Below are positions 8,920-18,452 of a stretch of 64,000 nt of DNA, piece by piece. A model generated the notes under the pieces. That model had not been told where the DNA came from, did not search any database, and saw only the letters and a program-made list of their open reading frames with translations. This stretch comes from an uncultured Saprospiraceae bacterium. GTDB taxonomy: Bacteria; Bacteroidota; Bacteroidia; Chitinophagales; Saprospiraceae. The translations under genes and the position numbers were made by a program. Position 1 is the stretch's first letter, and each line of letters begins with the position of its first letter. The DNA lies in NCBI GenBank assembly GCA_938016265.1, contig CALLWB010000011.1:1-64000 (forward strand), read 5' to 3'.

Positions 8920-8953
8920 AAGGAGCTACTCGTTTTGAATAGCTTCTTTTTTT
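8920..8953 (+). terminator. Rho-independent terminator
   Basis: AGGAGCTACTC (8921-8931) pairs with GAATAGCTTCT (8937-8947) with one mismatch and one G-U pair, followed by a T-run to 8953. It faces rightward, away from the minus-strand beta-helix gene, so it must end a short plus-strand transcript in this gap. Confidence 0.7.
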
Positions 8954-9175
8954 GAATTATCATATGGCATATTGACAATAAAACCAACCATCTTTTCAAT
9001 CCTAGTCCGTACACTTATCGAACAAAAGTCAAAAGAACTGGATGCTTTGAAGCAATTGGTAGAAAATACCACAAATTACTTTTATGGACCACCAGAAATA
9101 GGTATCATTGATTTCAATAATACAAACTGTCCTTCAACACCAATTTTAGAGTAGTCAGCATACCAAACACCAAAT

Positions 9176-11608
9176 ATGGCAGATAAGCAGGATCAAGTAA
9201 ATACTTTGCTAAAAAAACTGGAGCAACTCATGCAACAGCAGCAAGTTTTTGCAAGAGAAATCAACGAACTACGAATAGAGATAACCGCCTTAAAATCAGG
9301 AGAAACCACCAGCAACAAAACAGACATCACTCCTGATGAAGTACAGAAAGAACCACTTTTAGTCGAGCCGATCAAGGAAGCCAGTACCAAAACAGAAGAC
9401 CTGGACTTTACTGAAATTTCGGCAGCAAAAATCAAACAACAAGAACGAATACAAGCACAAGCCCGTGCAAAAGCGAAAGCCCAGCCAGCAAAAAAACGCG
9501 AAAGTTGGCTATCAAAAATCGACTTCAGTCAAGGATTTGAAAAGTTTGTTGGAGAAAACCTATTAAGCAAACTAGGGATCATTAGCATCATCATTGCTGT
9601 AGCAATTGGAGCCAAATTTTCGATAGAGAACAACCTTATCAGCCCAGAGACCCGCATTGTTTTGGGATATGGTGTTGGAATTGCCTTGCTAGCATTTGGT
9701 ATCAAATTAAAAGCGAAGTACGAGACCTTTAGTGCAGTTCTTGTTAGTGGAGCAATCGCCATTTTCTATTTCCTGACGTTTCTCGCGTACGACTTGTATG
9801 GATTGATCCCGCAGTTGATGGCCTTTGCCATGATGGTTGTTTTTACGGTTTTCACTGTTGTCGCAGCGATTCATTACAACAAGCAGGTGATTGCGCATAT
9901 TGGGCTGGTGGGTGCTTATGCTGTGCCTTTTTTGCTGAGTAGCGGATCGGGACAGGTGGTGATTCTGTTTAGTTATATGGCCATTATCAATATTGGGATT
10001 TTGGTTATTGCGTTCAAAAAATACTGGAAAGCCTTGTACCATTCGGCGTTCTTTCTGACCTGGTTGATTTATGCAACTTGGTATGCAATGGACTATCTGG
10101 AAAGTCAGCACTTCAATATCGCATTGCTTTTTCTGACCCTCTTTTTCCTCATTTTCTATCTTACTTTTCTGGCGTACAAACTCATTCAGAAAGAGCAGTT
10201 TAACAAATCAGATGTGGTGTTGCTCTTACTCAACTCGTTTGTTTTTTATATCCTTGGGTTTTTCCTTATCGGTGACCATAGATCTTTCGAGCACTTGCTT
10301 GGTCTTTTTACCTTGGCCAACGCGGTGGTACACTTTATCGTTTGCACCTTTGTGTTCAAGCAGAAATTAGCCGACAAAAAGCTGTTTTACCTGCTGGCGA
10401 GTCTGGTGTTGGTCTTTATTACGATAGCCATTCCAGTACAGTTGAAAGGTCATTGGGTCACGCTATTGTGGGCAATAGAAGCCGCTCTCCTGTTTTGGAT
10501 TGGACGAACCAAGGCGATCCCCGTCTTTGAGAACCTCTCCTATGTATTGATGGCCTTGGCGGCTTCCAGTTTTCTCGGGCAAAACAGCAGTTACCACTCT
10601 GGCAGCAGTCTAAAAACCCCTATTTTCAACATGGACTTTCTTTCTTCGGTGTTGTTTTCTGCAGCTTTTGGTTTTATTGCCTACCTCAGCCAGGATAAAA
10701 AGTACCAATTGGATTCGGAAAAAAAGGCGACTGTAGGCGATATGTTTTCGTACTTGATCCCGGCCTTTTTTATCGTCGCCGTGTACCTAACCTTCCGATT
10801 TGAGATCGACCTATACTTCAATCAATTATTCCAAGATTCGAAATTAACCTATACTCCTGACGGAGAAACTTCAACAAGAGTATCGTCTGATTATAATATC
10901 AAAAAGATTGGTTCCATTTGGATGCTCAACTATACATTGCTATTCGTCTCTATTCTTTCTTTAGTGAATATAAAATTGTTGAAAAACAGTAAGTTTAGTT
11001 GGGTCTGTATGGGGCTAAATGCTTTTGCCATTATGGGTTTTTTAAGTTTAGGGCTCGATCTGTTTGACTCCCTCCAGAATCGGTATTTATTCCCTGGAGA
11101 TCTAAACTTGCATCCACCTGGGAAAATGCATATTTATCTTAGATACATCTCCTACCCTTTTGTTATTCTGGTGCTTATCGCTACCTATTTGTTGACAAAA
11201 ACAGTAGCTTTTCATAAATATCTACCAATTGGATTGGATTTGCTGGTGCATGGGACGATTCTTGCTGTTGCTTCTTTTGAAGTTGTTCACCTCATGGAAT
11301 TGGCCAACTCTTCACAGTCTGACAAGTTAGGATTGTCTATTCTTTGGGGAATCTATGCTTTAATTTTGATTGTGCTTGGTTTTTGGAAAAAGAAAAAACA
11401 CCTGCGTTTGTTTGCGATTGCTTTGTTTGCGATCACCTTACTGAAACTATTCTTCTATGACTTGACGCACTTAAACACAATAGCAAAGACGGTGGTCTTT
11501 TTGGCCCTTGGAATTTTATTGTTAATTGTATCCTTCTTGTATGCAAAATATAAAGACATAATTACAGATGAAAAAGACACTATTACGGATGAAGTTACCA
11601 ACGATTAG
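9176..11608 (+). CDS. DUF2339 multi-pass membrane protein
   Basis: 810 residues. The first 30 residues form a coiled coil (VNTLLKKLEQLMQQQQVF), followed by an acidic, low-complexity linker to about 115. Then comes WLSKIDFSQGFEKFVGENLLSKLGIISIII (broken here at the membrane entry), the family signature, and about 20 transmembrane segments to the C-terminus. DUF2339 proteins are inner-membrane proteins of unknown function. The next gene encodes a DUF3999 protein whose start lies inside this gene's last codons (41-bp overlap), the usual DUF2339-DUF3999 pairing, so the products probably act together in the envelope. Confidence 0.9.
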   Translation: MADKQDQVNTLLKKLEQLMQQQQVFAREINELRIEITALKSGETTSNKTDITPDEVQKEPLLVEPIKEASTKTEDLDFTEISAAKIKQQERIQAQARAKAKAQPAKKRESWLSKIDFSQGFEKFVGENLLSKLGIISIIIAVAIGAKFSIENNLISPETRIVLGYGVGIALLAFGIKLKAKYETFSAVLVSGAIAIFYFLTFLAYDLYGLIPQLMAFAMMVVFTVFTVVAAIHYNKQVIAHIGLVGAYAVPFLLSSGSGQVVILFSYMAIINIGILVIAFKKYWKALYHSAFFLTWLIYATWYAMDYLESQHFNIALLFLTLFFLIFYLTFLAYKLIQKEQFNKSDVVLLLLNSFVFYILGFFLIGDHRSFEHLLGLFTLANAVVHFIVCTFVFKQKLADKKLFYLLASLVLVFITIAIPVQLKGHWVTLLWAIEAALLFWIGRTKAIPVFENLSYVLMALAASSFLGQNSSYHSGSSLKTPIFNMDFLSSVLFSAAFGFIAYLSQDKKYQLDSEKKATVGDMFSYLIPAFFIVAVYLTFRFEIDLYFNQLFQDSKLTYTPDGETSTRVSSDYNIKKIGSIWMLNYTLLFVSILSLVNIKLLKNSKFSWVCMGLNAFAIMGFLSLGLDLFDSLQNRYLFPGDLNLHPPGKMHIYLRYISYPFVILVLIATYLLTKTVAFHKYLPIGLDLLVHGTILAVASFEVVHLMELANSSQSDKLGLSILWGIYALILIVLGFWKKKKHLRLFAIALFAITLLKLFFYDLTHLNTIAKTVVFLALGILLLIVSFLYAKYKDIITDEKDTITDEVTND

Positions 11609-12824
11609 TCTTTGTTTTCTATTTTTCCTTAGTATTTCCTGCTACGGGCAAATAGATCAATACAACTACCAACAGGAACTACAAGGAATAACAGATACGT
11701 GGCACACGATCACTTTGCCAGATGAGCTCTTTGCACAAACGAATGCGCAGCTCTCTGATGTTCGTATTTTCGGGATCACCAGCAAGGACACAGTGGAAGC
11801 CCCTTACCTGCTTCAACAAACGACAGAAAAGGTCAACACCAATAAGGTAAAATTTAAGCAACTGAATACTGCCTCCAATTCATCAGGGCACTATGTTACT
11901 TTTGAGGTCCCGACCAAGGAATCCATCAACCGAATTGCCACCAACTTTCAACAAACCAACTTCGATTGGAAAATAAAACTGGAAGGCAGCCAAAACCAAC
12001 AAGAATGGTTCACCATCCTAGAAGATTACCGCATTTTATCCATCAAAAACCAAGCAACCAATTTTCAATTTACCGACCTTACCTTCCCTGACGCGAAGTA
12101 CCGCTATTACCGAATTCAGATAAAAAGCAAAGAAAAACCTACCCTACAAACCGCCAATCTTTTAAAACGGGAAGTCACCCCTGGCAGTTTTCGAAGTCAT
12201 TCGATTAAAAACAAAACGATCACTGAAAATAAAAAGGCCAAACAAACTGAAATTGATATTGATCTTGGAATGCCAGTTTCTGTCAGTCATCTAAAGCTCG
12301 ACGTCCAAAACAAATTTGACTATTATCGGCCAATCACCATCAAAGCATTGACCGACAGTCTAAAAACAAAAGAAGGCACACGGTACAGCTATCGCACAAT
12401 AGCCAATGGCACCCTCCACTCTATGGAAGCGAGGGGTTTTTCCTTCTCGCCTACCGTCGTCCAAAAGTTAAAAGTCATCATTCGCAATCAAGACAACCAA
12501 CCACTTAATATTAGCGGCATATCTGCCAAGGGGTACCTGCATAAGTTGGTCGCTCGTTTTACAGAACCCGGCAACTACCTCCTTGTTTATGGCAATAAAA
12601 AAGCCCGTGCTCCCCAGTATGATATCCAGCGATTTGTCAACAATATACCAGCAACGACCACCGAACTAACACTCAGCAAACGAGAAAAAATTGACAAAAG
12701 CCACCTCCCTGAAACTGTTGTAACCAAACCCCTTTTCGAAAATTCAATTTGGCTTTGGGGCATCATGATTTTTATTATTTTGTTGTTGGGTGGATTTACG
12801 ATGTCTATGCTAAGGAAGGCCTAA
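11568..12824 (+). CDS. DUF3999 family envelope protein
   Basis: 418 residues. A signal peptide ends near SCYGQ (about residue 28; an internal ATG at 11589 gives an equally good signal). The large extracytoplasmic part has beta-sandwich character (discoidin-like: FDWKIKLEGSQNQQEWFTIL, YRYYRIQIKS) and a single C-terminal membrane helix (SIWLWGIMIFIILLLGGF). This is the typical DUF3999 layout. The gene overlaps the DUF2339 gene by 41 bp, so translation is probably coupled. Function of the pair is not known; a role in surface glycan or envelope maintenance is speculation. Confidence 0.85.
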   Translation: MKKTLLRMKLPTISLCFLFFLSISCYGQIDQYNYQQELQGITDTWHTITLPDELFAQTNAQLSDVRIFGITSKDTVEAPYLLQQTTEKVNTNKVKFKQLNTASNSSGHYVTFEVPTKESINRIATNFQQTNFDWKIKLEGSQNQQEWFTILEDYRILSIKNQATNFQFTDLTFPDAKYRYYRIQIKSKEKPTLQTANLLKREVTPGSFRSHSIKNKTITENKKAKQTEIDIDLGMPVSVSHLKLDVQNKFDYYRPITIKALTDSLKTKEGTRYSYRTIANGTLHSMEARGFSFSPTVVQKLKVIIRNQDNQPLNISGISAKGYLHKLVARFTEPGNYLLVYGNKKARAPQYDIQRFVNNIPATTTELTLSKREKIDKSHLPETVVTKPLFENSIWLWGIMIFIILLLGGFTMSMLRKA

Positions 12825-12838
12825 ACATTACAATTTGT

Positions 12839-14341
12839 TTATCTGACAATCGAAAGTTTCCTCTGCGTCGTGTGTTCTCCATGACGTACTTCCAGAAGAT
12901 AAGTCCCGGAAGGCATCGAACCTAAGTCTATATCCGTTATCACCTGTCCAGAGAAGAAGTCGACCGTGCGCCCAAATATCTGTATACCCAGGGCGTTTGA
13001 GACCTGTACTTCTAGTTGGTTGGCTGGTTTGCCAGAGAGCTCCAATTGGAATGAACCAGCATTTGGGTTGGGTGAAAGGGTTAGGTTGGTGAGCGTGTTT
13101 TCTTCTTCGATGTCCGTTGATAGGGTGCTTGTAAAAACTCTTACGTGTCCTAACTCAAGGCCATTCACACCATTATTATAAGCACCAATGGCAACTCTTT
13201 TGCCATCTGAAGAAAGAGATGCGGCATAACCTGACCAGTCTCCTGCAGCTTCGCCATCAATATCGCTACCAATTTGTGTCCAAACTCCCCCACTTTCTTC
13301 ATAAATTCTAACATGACCTGACCTATTTCCATTTCCACCATTAAGATAGCTCCCAATGGCAACTATTTTACCATTTGATGAAAGTGATACGGAATGACCT
13401 GACCCGTCAGCAGCGGCTTCTCCATCAATATCGCTACCAATTTGTGTCCAAATTCCTCCACTTTCCTCGTAAATCCTAACATGACCGGAGAGGTTTCCAT
13501 TTCCATCATTTCCAGGTGCTCCAATGGCAACTATTTTGCCATTGGAAGAAAGAGATACGGATTTACCTGAAAAGTCAATAGCAGCTTCTCCATCAATATC
13601 GTTACCAATCTGTGTCCAAACTCCTGCACTTTCCTCATAAATCCTAACATGGCCGGACCTATCTCCATTTCCATCATTAAAAGTGGCTCCAATAGCCGCT
13701 CGTTTGCCATCTGAAGAAAGAGATACTGACATGCCTGAATAGTCACCAATGGCTTCCCCATATATATTACTACCAACTTTTGTCCAGACTCCTGCACTTT
13801 CTTCATAAATCTTTACCTGTCCGGGTACAGATAGATCAATATCACCAATTGCACCAAAGGCAACTCTTTTGCCATTGGAAGAAAGAGATACTGAAACACC
13901 TGACCGTTCACCAGCACCTTCGCCATCAATATCGCTTCCAATTTGTGTCCAAACTCCCCCACTTTCCTCATAAATTCGAACATGACCCGCTAGAAATCCG
14001 TTGTCATCATTACGCTCCGAACCAATAGCGACTCTCTTTCCATTAGAAGAAAGAGATACTGAAACACCTGATAAGTCATCAGCAGCTTCGCCATCAATAT
14101 CACTACCAATTTGTGTCCAAATACCACTATTTTCTTCATAAATTCTTATCTGTCCGGAGTTACTTCCATTTCCATCATTGTAAGGGGCTCCAATAGCCAC
14201 TCGTTTACCACCTGAAGAAATGGAAACTGACCAGCCTGAATTGTCGCCAGCAGCTTCGCCATCAATATCACTACCAATTTGAGTTTGAGAATGGATCGGT
14301 AGAAAAAATAAAATTAAAAGAAGGGTAAGAAAATGTTTCAT
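12839..14341 (-). CDS. Secreted seven-repeat beta-propeller-like protein with T9SS sorting domain
   Basis: 500 residues. Signal peptide 1-18. Seven tandem repeats of 56 residues follow (about 19-405), each with WTQIGSDIDGEA, SGxSVSLSSNGKRVAIGA, NDGNGxxSGHVRIYEES. This is the integrin-alpha/FG-GAP-like pattern, so a seven-bladed propeller is likely. Residues about 415-500 are a T9SS type A C-terminal domain (LSPNPNAGSFQLEL, PSGTYLLEVRHGEHTTQRKL). The protein should therefore be exported by T9SS and attached or released at the surface. Repeats are also similar at DNA level, indicating recent internal duplication. A paralogue with diverged repeats lies at 40606-41922. Confidence 0.9.
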   Translation of the reverse strand: MKHFLTLLLILFFLPIHSQTQIGSDIDGEAAGDNSGWSVSISSGGKRVAIGAPYNDGNGSNSGQIRIYEENSGIWTQIGSDIDGEAADDLSGVSVSLSSNGKRVAIGSERNDDNGFLAGHVRIYEESGGVWTQIGSDIDGEGAGERSGVSVSLSSNGKRVAFGAIGDIDLSVPGQVKIYEESAGVWTKVGSNIYGEAIGDYSGMSVSLSSDGKRAAIGATFNDGNGDRSGHVRIYEESAGVWTQIGNDIDGEAAIDFSGKSVSLSSNGKIVAIGAPGNDGNGNLSGHVRIYEESGGIWTQIGSDIDGEAAADGSGHSVSLSSNGKIVAIGSYLNGGNGNRSGHVRIYEESGGVWTQIGSDIDGEAAGDWSGYAASLSSDGKRVAIGAYNNGVNGLELGHVRVFTSTLSTDIEEENTLTNLTLSPNPNAGSFQLELSGKPANQLEVQVSNALGIQIFGRTVDFFSGQVITDIDLGSMPSGTYLLEVRHGEHTTQRKLSIVR

Positions 14342-14590
14342 AACTGTTTTTTTGATTAATTATGCATAACAAATATAGCAATGTACGTTATATATTGCAA
14401 GTACAAGTTTCTATAAGGCCTCCCAATTATTATCATAAAAAACAAAAGCTATACATAGCGATTTAACAATAATTATTTTAGCTATTTTTTGTGTCTAGCG
14501 AATCCATTTAAAAACAATTTGATGGTTTATTAATCAATTCGATTAGGTGCATACGATCTAATTTTTGACAAGCAGCAATCTTTCAAGTCG

Positions 14591-14681
14591 CCAGATGATT
14601 CTCCATCAATATCGTCATCAATTTATGTTTGAGAATAGATTGGTAGAAAAAAATTAAAAGGAGGGTTTAGGGACTAAAATG
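14591..14681 (-). pseudogene. Decayed duplicate of the 5' end of the 12839-14341 gene
   Basis: About 90 bp closely match the signal-peptide and first-repeat start of the adjacent gene (compare 14251-14339): TCCATCAATATCG, TCAATTTATGTTTGAGAATAG, TTGGTAGAAAAAA and AATTAAAAGGAGGG follow in the same order. The reading frame is broken by indels and stops. It lies 250 bp upstream of the intact gene in the same orientation, consistent with a failed tandem duplication. Confidence 0.65.
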
Positions 14682-15094
14682 CAGAATGGAAAATCAAACG
14701 GAGGATTTTATCCCAGCTAATTTATGTCGCCCCTTCAGGGCTAGGCCCGTAATGGATTAAAAAACAAGGCATTGACTTCGACTAAATTTCGAATATTTTT
14801 TGGTTATATAATTAATTAACACTAAATTAAAGGTATCAAACCGTGAAGCTATGATGGGTGCTAAAACTTTGACATCATTTGGCGTTTTTATTTAGAGACC
14901 AATCGCACATAGACAAATCATTAACCTCAGAATGGATGATTTGTAGCCAATCTCAGTAAGTCAACAGATTTCGCACAAAATATTTTTATTTGTAACCACC
15001 TTTTTTTGAAGGGTAGGCAAGGCATATTTGTAGGTATCAAAAACATAGCTCCAATCAATAGGACTATTGAACAGTAATTCTAAATTGTAATCGT
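14682..15094. other. Intergenic region upstream of the DUF1501 cluster
   Basis: No gene is supported. TTTG at 15005-15008 and TATTTG at 15025-15030 resemble the -33 and -7 elements of Bacteroidota promoters, but the second lacks the full TAnnTTTG spacing, so the promoter for the DUF1501 gene at 15095 is only tentatively placed here. Confidence 0.35.
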
Positions 15095-16804
15095 ATGAAT
15101 TCTAAACATCACAATTGTGGCACTTTGAAAAACAAAAATGCCCATAAACAGGATCATGCAAATTGGAACAGGCGCCAATTTCTTTCTATGGGAGGAATGT
15201 TTGCTGCAGGCTCTTTGCTTCTGCAAAATCTACCTGTAAATGCAATGTCCAGCCCACTACTCAACGATGCTGTCAACAATCCTGCGAACGACAATATCCT
15301 AGTTCTTGTCAGACTTTTTGGTGGGAATGACGGGTTGAATATGATCGTTCCACATTCCGGCGTCCGTAGGCAGGATTATGAAACCTTACGGCCTACCCTC
15401 AAGCAAACAATGGGCACACACTACACGACCAATCAAGTATTGAATGGCTATAATCACACCACTGCGACTAATTCTAACGGGGAGTTTGCCCTCCCGTCTA
15501 TCATGGACCCGATCATGCCAATTTGGAACAGCGACCGAATGTCGGTTATCCATAATGTCGGTTATGATGTGCCTAATTTATCGCATTTCCTTTCTACTGA
15601 TTTTTGGTCAAGCGGGGTAAATGATTATGCAAATTCGCTATACCAATCTGGTTGGATGGGGCGATACCTGGACTTTATGATGCCTTGTTATGAAGTTCGC
15701 CCTCCAGAAATACCACCTGCGGTTTTGATCGGACATTCGAGCGACCTTACCTTTATCAACCCACAAGGAAGCCATATGGCCCTGACCTTCTCCAATGTGG
15801 AGGATTTTAATAGCCTAATTGCCAATCAGGAATTGTACCCATTAAATGGAATCGGGAATACTTGTGCAGCCGACGCAGAACGTCGGTTTCTAAGAAGAAT
15901 TGCCAACAATAGCTTTAAGTATAATGATGCTCTTCAAGCTGCCTATAATAGCGTAAGTCCCTACAACGGCTATCCGGCAAACAATGAATTAGCAGATCAA
16001 CTGGCAGTGATCGGTCGCCTGATTAGAGGTGGGCTAGGTACCAGAATCTATATGGTCGAATTGAATGGATTTGACACCCATTCCCAACAGGTATATAATC
16101 ACTCTGTTTTATTGCAGAAACTGGCAGATGCCATGAAAGCATTTCAGGATGAGTTAGATTCAGATACGAACGGCGTTAATCAAAAAGTCTTATCTGTTGT
16201 CCATTCGGAGTTTGGAAGAACGGTAAAGGAAAATGATCAGACAAGTACCGACCACGGCAATCTTGCGCCAGTAATGATATTTGGAAATGGCACCCAAGGA
16301 GGATTCCACGGCCAGGGCATCGACCTTAGTCAAGCTGTGGCAACCAATGCCACACGTGTTCAATTGACCGACCAGCAACAATGGGTAGATTTTAGAGATT
16401 TGTACGCTACGCTGCTGGATGAATGGCTTTGTGTGCACCCGGATATTGTGGATTGTATGTTTAGAGAACACTTTACAAGGATTGACGGACTTATTGCCAA
16501 CCCTTGTCAGGCGGCTCCACTGGACGAAACCGTTTTGTTTGGTTACAATCCACATCCAACGCAAACCAGCACCGTGCAAATCAAATATGCGGTCAGGCAA
16601 CAATGTGATATTCACATAAAAATATTAGATACCAACGGCACATTTATCAAAACAATCGATCAGGGATTGAAAAAACGGGATGCCTACACCGCAGATTGGC
16701 AATGGAACGATCCTCAAAGCCCGATCAATGTATCTCCAGGAGAATACATCCTGCAGTTTCAAATGGGAAATACCATTAAAGAACGGAAAATTGTGCTTCA
16801 ATAA
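15095..16804 (+). CDS. DUF1501 protein, Tat-exported
   Basis: 569 residues. A twin-arginine signal is visible at about residues 25-50 (NRRQFLSMGGMFAAGSLLL), so export is folded and via Tat. The DUF1501 body (alkaline-phosphatase/sulfatase-like superfamily) spans about 65-475, with LVRLFGGNDGLNMIVP, HNVGYDVPNLSHF, VHSEFGRTVKEN and STDHGNLAPVMIFG. The last 80 residues form a FlgD-like beta-sandwich (IHIKILDTNGTFIKTI, SPGEYILQFQMG). DUF1501 genes usually accompany DUF1800 genes; here the order is DUF1501, a module protein, then DUF1800, with 28- and 66-bp gaps, suggesting an operon. The substrate is unknown. Confidence 0.92.
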   Translation: MNSKHHNCGTLKNKNAHKQDHANWNRRQFLSMGGMFAAGSLLLQNLPVNAMSSPLLNDAVNNPANDNILVLVRLFGGNDGLNMIVPHSGVRRQDYETLRPTLKQTMGTHYTTNQVLNGYNHTTATNSNGEFALPSIMDPIMPIWNSDRMSVIHNVGYDVPNLSHFLSTDFWSSGVNDYANSLYQSGWMGRYLDFMMPCYEVRPPEIPPAVLIGHSSDLTFINPQGSHMALTFSNVEDFNSLIANQELYPLNGIGNTCAADAERRFLRRIANNSFKYNDALQAAYNSVSPYNGYPANNELADQLAVIGRLIRGGLGTRIYMVELNGFDTHSQQVYNHSVLLQKLADAMKAFQDELDSDTNGVNQKVLSVVHSEFGRTVKENDQTSTDHGNLAPVMIFGNGTQGGFHGQGIDLSQAVATNATRVQLTDQQQWVDFRDLYATLLDEWLCVHPDIVDCMFREHFTRIDGLIANPCQAAPLDETVLFGYNPHPTQTSTVQIKYAVRQQCDIHIKILDTNGTFIKTIDQGLKKRDAYTADWQWNDPQSPINVSPGEYILQFQMGNTIKERKIVLQ

Positions 16805-16832
16805 TTAAATAATCGTCTTCGACAAATACTAA

Positions 16833-18386
16833 GTGATGAAAACAAATATACTATACGTGTTGATCTGTTGCAGCCTTTATTGTTTCCAACCTACTTTGCA
16901 GGCACAATCGCTAAATGACAACTGCGCAAATGCAATACTGGTCGATTCTACCTGGACTTGCACGGATCTGTATAATGAAGGAACAGAATTCACTGGCCCG
17001 CAGAACAACTGTACGGAGGACTCTGTTGGTTCGTTATGGTTTAAGTACTACGTAGTGAACAATGATCGGTTGAAAATTAAAACGCAGCAGGATTTCTACC
17101 AGGACCAGACTAATTTCAATGATGTCGTTTCGGTTTTCCGAAATTCTTGTGGTAATCTAACAGAGGTGGCTTGTTACAATGAAGATAAATATGGGTTTAC
17201 TGGAGAAGAAGTGTACCTTAACTCCCTCAACGTAGGGGAAACTATTTATATCAGAGTTTCCGGGTCGCAGGATTTGTTTGGTAAATGTTCTGGAAAAGTC
17301 TGCCTGATTGTAGAACGAGCCAACTATTTTGAAGGCGTGCTGCCTGTTGGAAACGACTGCACCAATCCAGGGACACTTGCCACCAATCAGCCTTGCGTTT
17401 TAGGGACAAATATAAATGCTAATGTAGATTGGAATATCCCTGCTAACTTTCAGAATAGCAGCCATTGTGTTTGGTATTCCTTTGTACCCAATGACAATAC
17501 GCCCTATACAATTGCCTCCAACGCAAACTTCTCGGAAGTGATCACGGTTTGGTCCGGCGACTGTAGCACTGGGACTCCTGTGGAGGTGGCCTCCTCAGAT
17601 GCTGGGCAGCTGCTTGACACCCCACCGCTTATCGCTGGACAAGCCCATTATGTGCAGATTTGTGGTGCTTTTTCTTCTGTGCAAGGAAGTTTTTGTCTGG
17701 AAGTAAGAAATTCTCGCGCTATAGATATTGACCTTTCTGTCGTATTGGAGGGGCCCTGGGATCCGATCGCCTCCAAGATGACCACCTGGTTATGGCAATT
17801 TGACCAGCTGCCTAACAGACAACCTTATGACGCCGCCCCTTGGAATTATTCAGGGATGGAAGGAGATGGATGGGTGAAGACCGACTATCCTGCGAACACC
17901 GTGGACTGGGTCTTGATATCGCTAAGAAGTACGATTCAGGCTGCCGACGAAATTGGTAAGGCAGCAGGTTTGCTACTGGAGGATGGGACAATACAACTGA
18001 CAAGTCCTTTGCAAGTGTCTCCTGGACATACCGAAGCGTACATTTTACTTGAACACCGCAATCATTTGCCAGCTATGAGTCCGAATCCAATTCCCATTAT
18101 AAATGATATTATTTCCTATGACTTTACGCAAACCAATAGTTACACGAATGGAGCAGCGGGACAAAAATTACTAAATGGCAACTGGATGCTTCAAGCTGGG
18201 AATGCTGATCAATCCAATCCTACTGGTTATGAAATATCTGGTTCAGATGGCGCCATTTGGCAAAATGATTCCGGGCTGTTTGATGTATATGCTATTTCGG
18301 ATTTCAATCTAGATAATGATGTAAATGGAGAAGACAAAATCTCTTGGAAAATCAATAATGGTCTATTTTCCAACATCCCAAAATAA
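16833..18386 (+). CDS. Secreted protein with C-terminal 215-residue module
   Basis: 517 residues. Signal peptide 1-24. Residues about 28-290 hold two Cys-rich beta-sandwich repeats (DNCANAILVDSTWTC, GSLWFKYYVV; then NDCTNPGTLATNQPC, CVWYSFVPND), each resembling pre-peptidase C-terminal-like domains. Residues 303-517 are the shared module: VVLEGPWDP, LPNRQPYDAAPWNYSGMEG, TVDWVLISLRST, LLEHRNHLPAM, GQKLLNGNWM, DFNLDNDVNGEDKISW and final FSNIPK. It sits between the DUF1501 and DUF1800 genes, so a role as surface partner of those two proteins is likely but unproven. Confidence 0.85.
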   Translation: MMKTNILYVLICCSLYCFQPTLQAQSLNDNCANAILVDSTWTCTDLYNEGTEFTGPQNNCTEDSVGSLWFKYYVVNNDRLKIKTQQDFYQDQTNFNDVVSVFRNSCGNLTEVACYNEDKYGFTGEEVYLNSLNVGETIYIRVSGSQDLFGKCSGKVCLIVERANYFEGVLPVGNDCTNPGTLATNQPCVLGTNINANVDWNIPANFQNSSHCVWYSFVPNDNTPYTIASNANFSEVITVWSGDCSTGTPVEVASSDAGQLLDTPPLIAGQAHYVQICGAFSSVQGSFCLEVRNSRAIDIDLSVVLEGPWDPIASKMTTWLWQFDQLPNRQPYDAAPWNYSGMEGDGWVKTDYPANTVDWVLISLRSTIQAADEIGKAAGLLLEDGTIQLTSPLQVSPGHTEAYILLEHRNHLPAMSPNPIPIINDIISYDFTQTNSYTNGAAGQKLLNGNWMLQAGNADQSNPTGYEISGSDGAIWQNDSGLFDVYAISDFNLDNDVNGEDKISWKINNGLFSNIPK

Positions 18387-18452
18387 TTCCGATAAATCAA
18401 CCAATTGTAAAAGCAATTGAAACTTGTCTCCTATTAATAAATTGTAAGCAAC

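Noticed and set aside
8972-9154. 60-codon frame upstream of the DUF2339 gene
   Set aside because: TTG start, no family, no coding bias; it lies directly behind a terminator and is probably leader sequence.
14728-14760. CGCCCCTTCAGGGCTA as a possible REP unit or terminator
   Set aside because: Only a short imperfect stem (CCCT/AGGG), single copy, no T-run.
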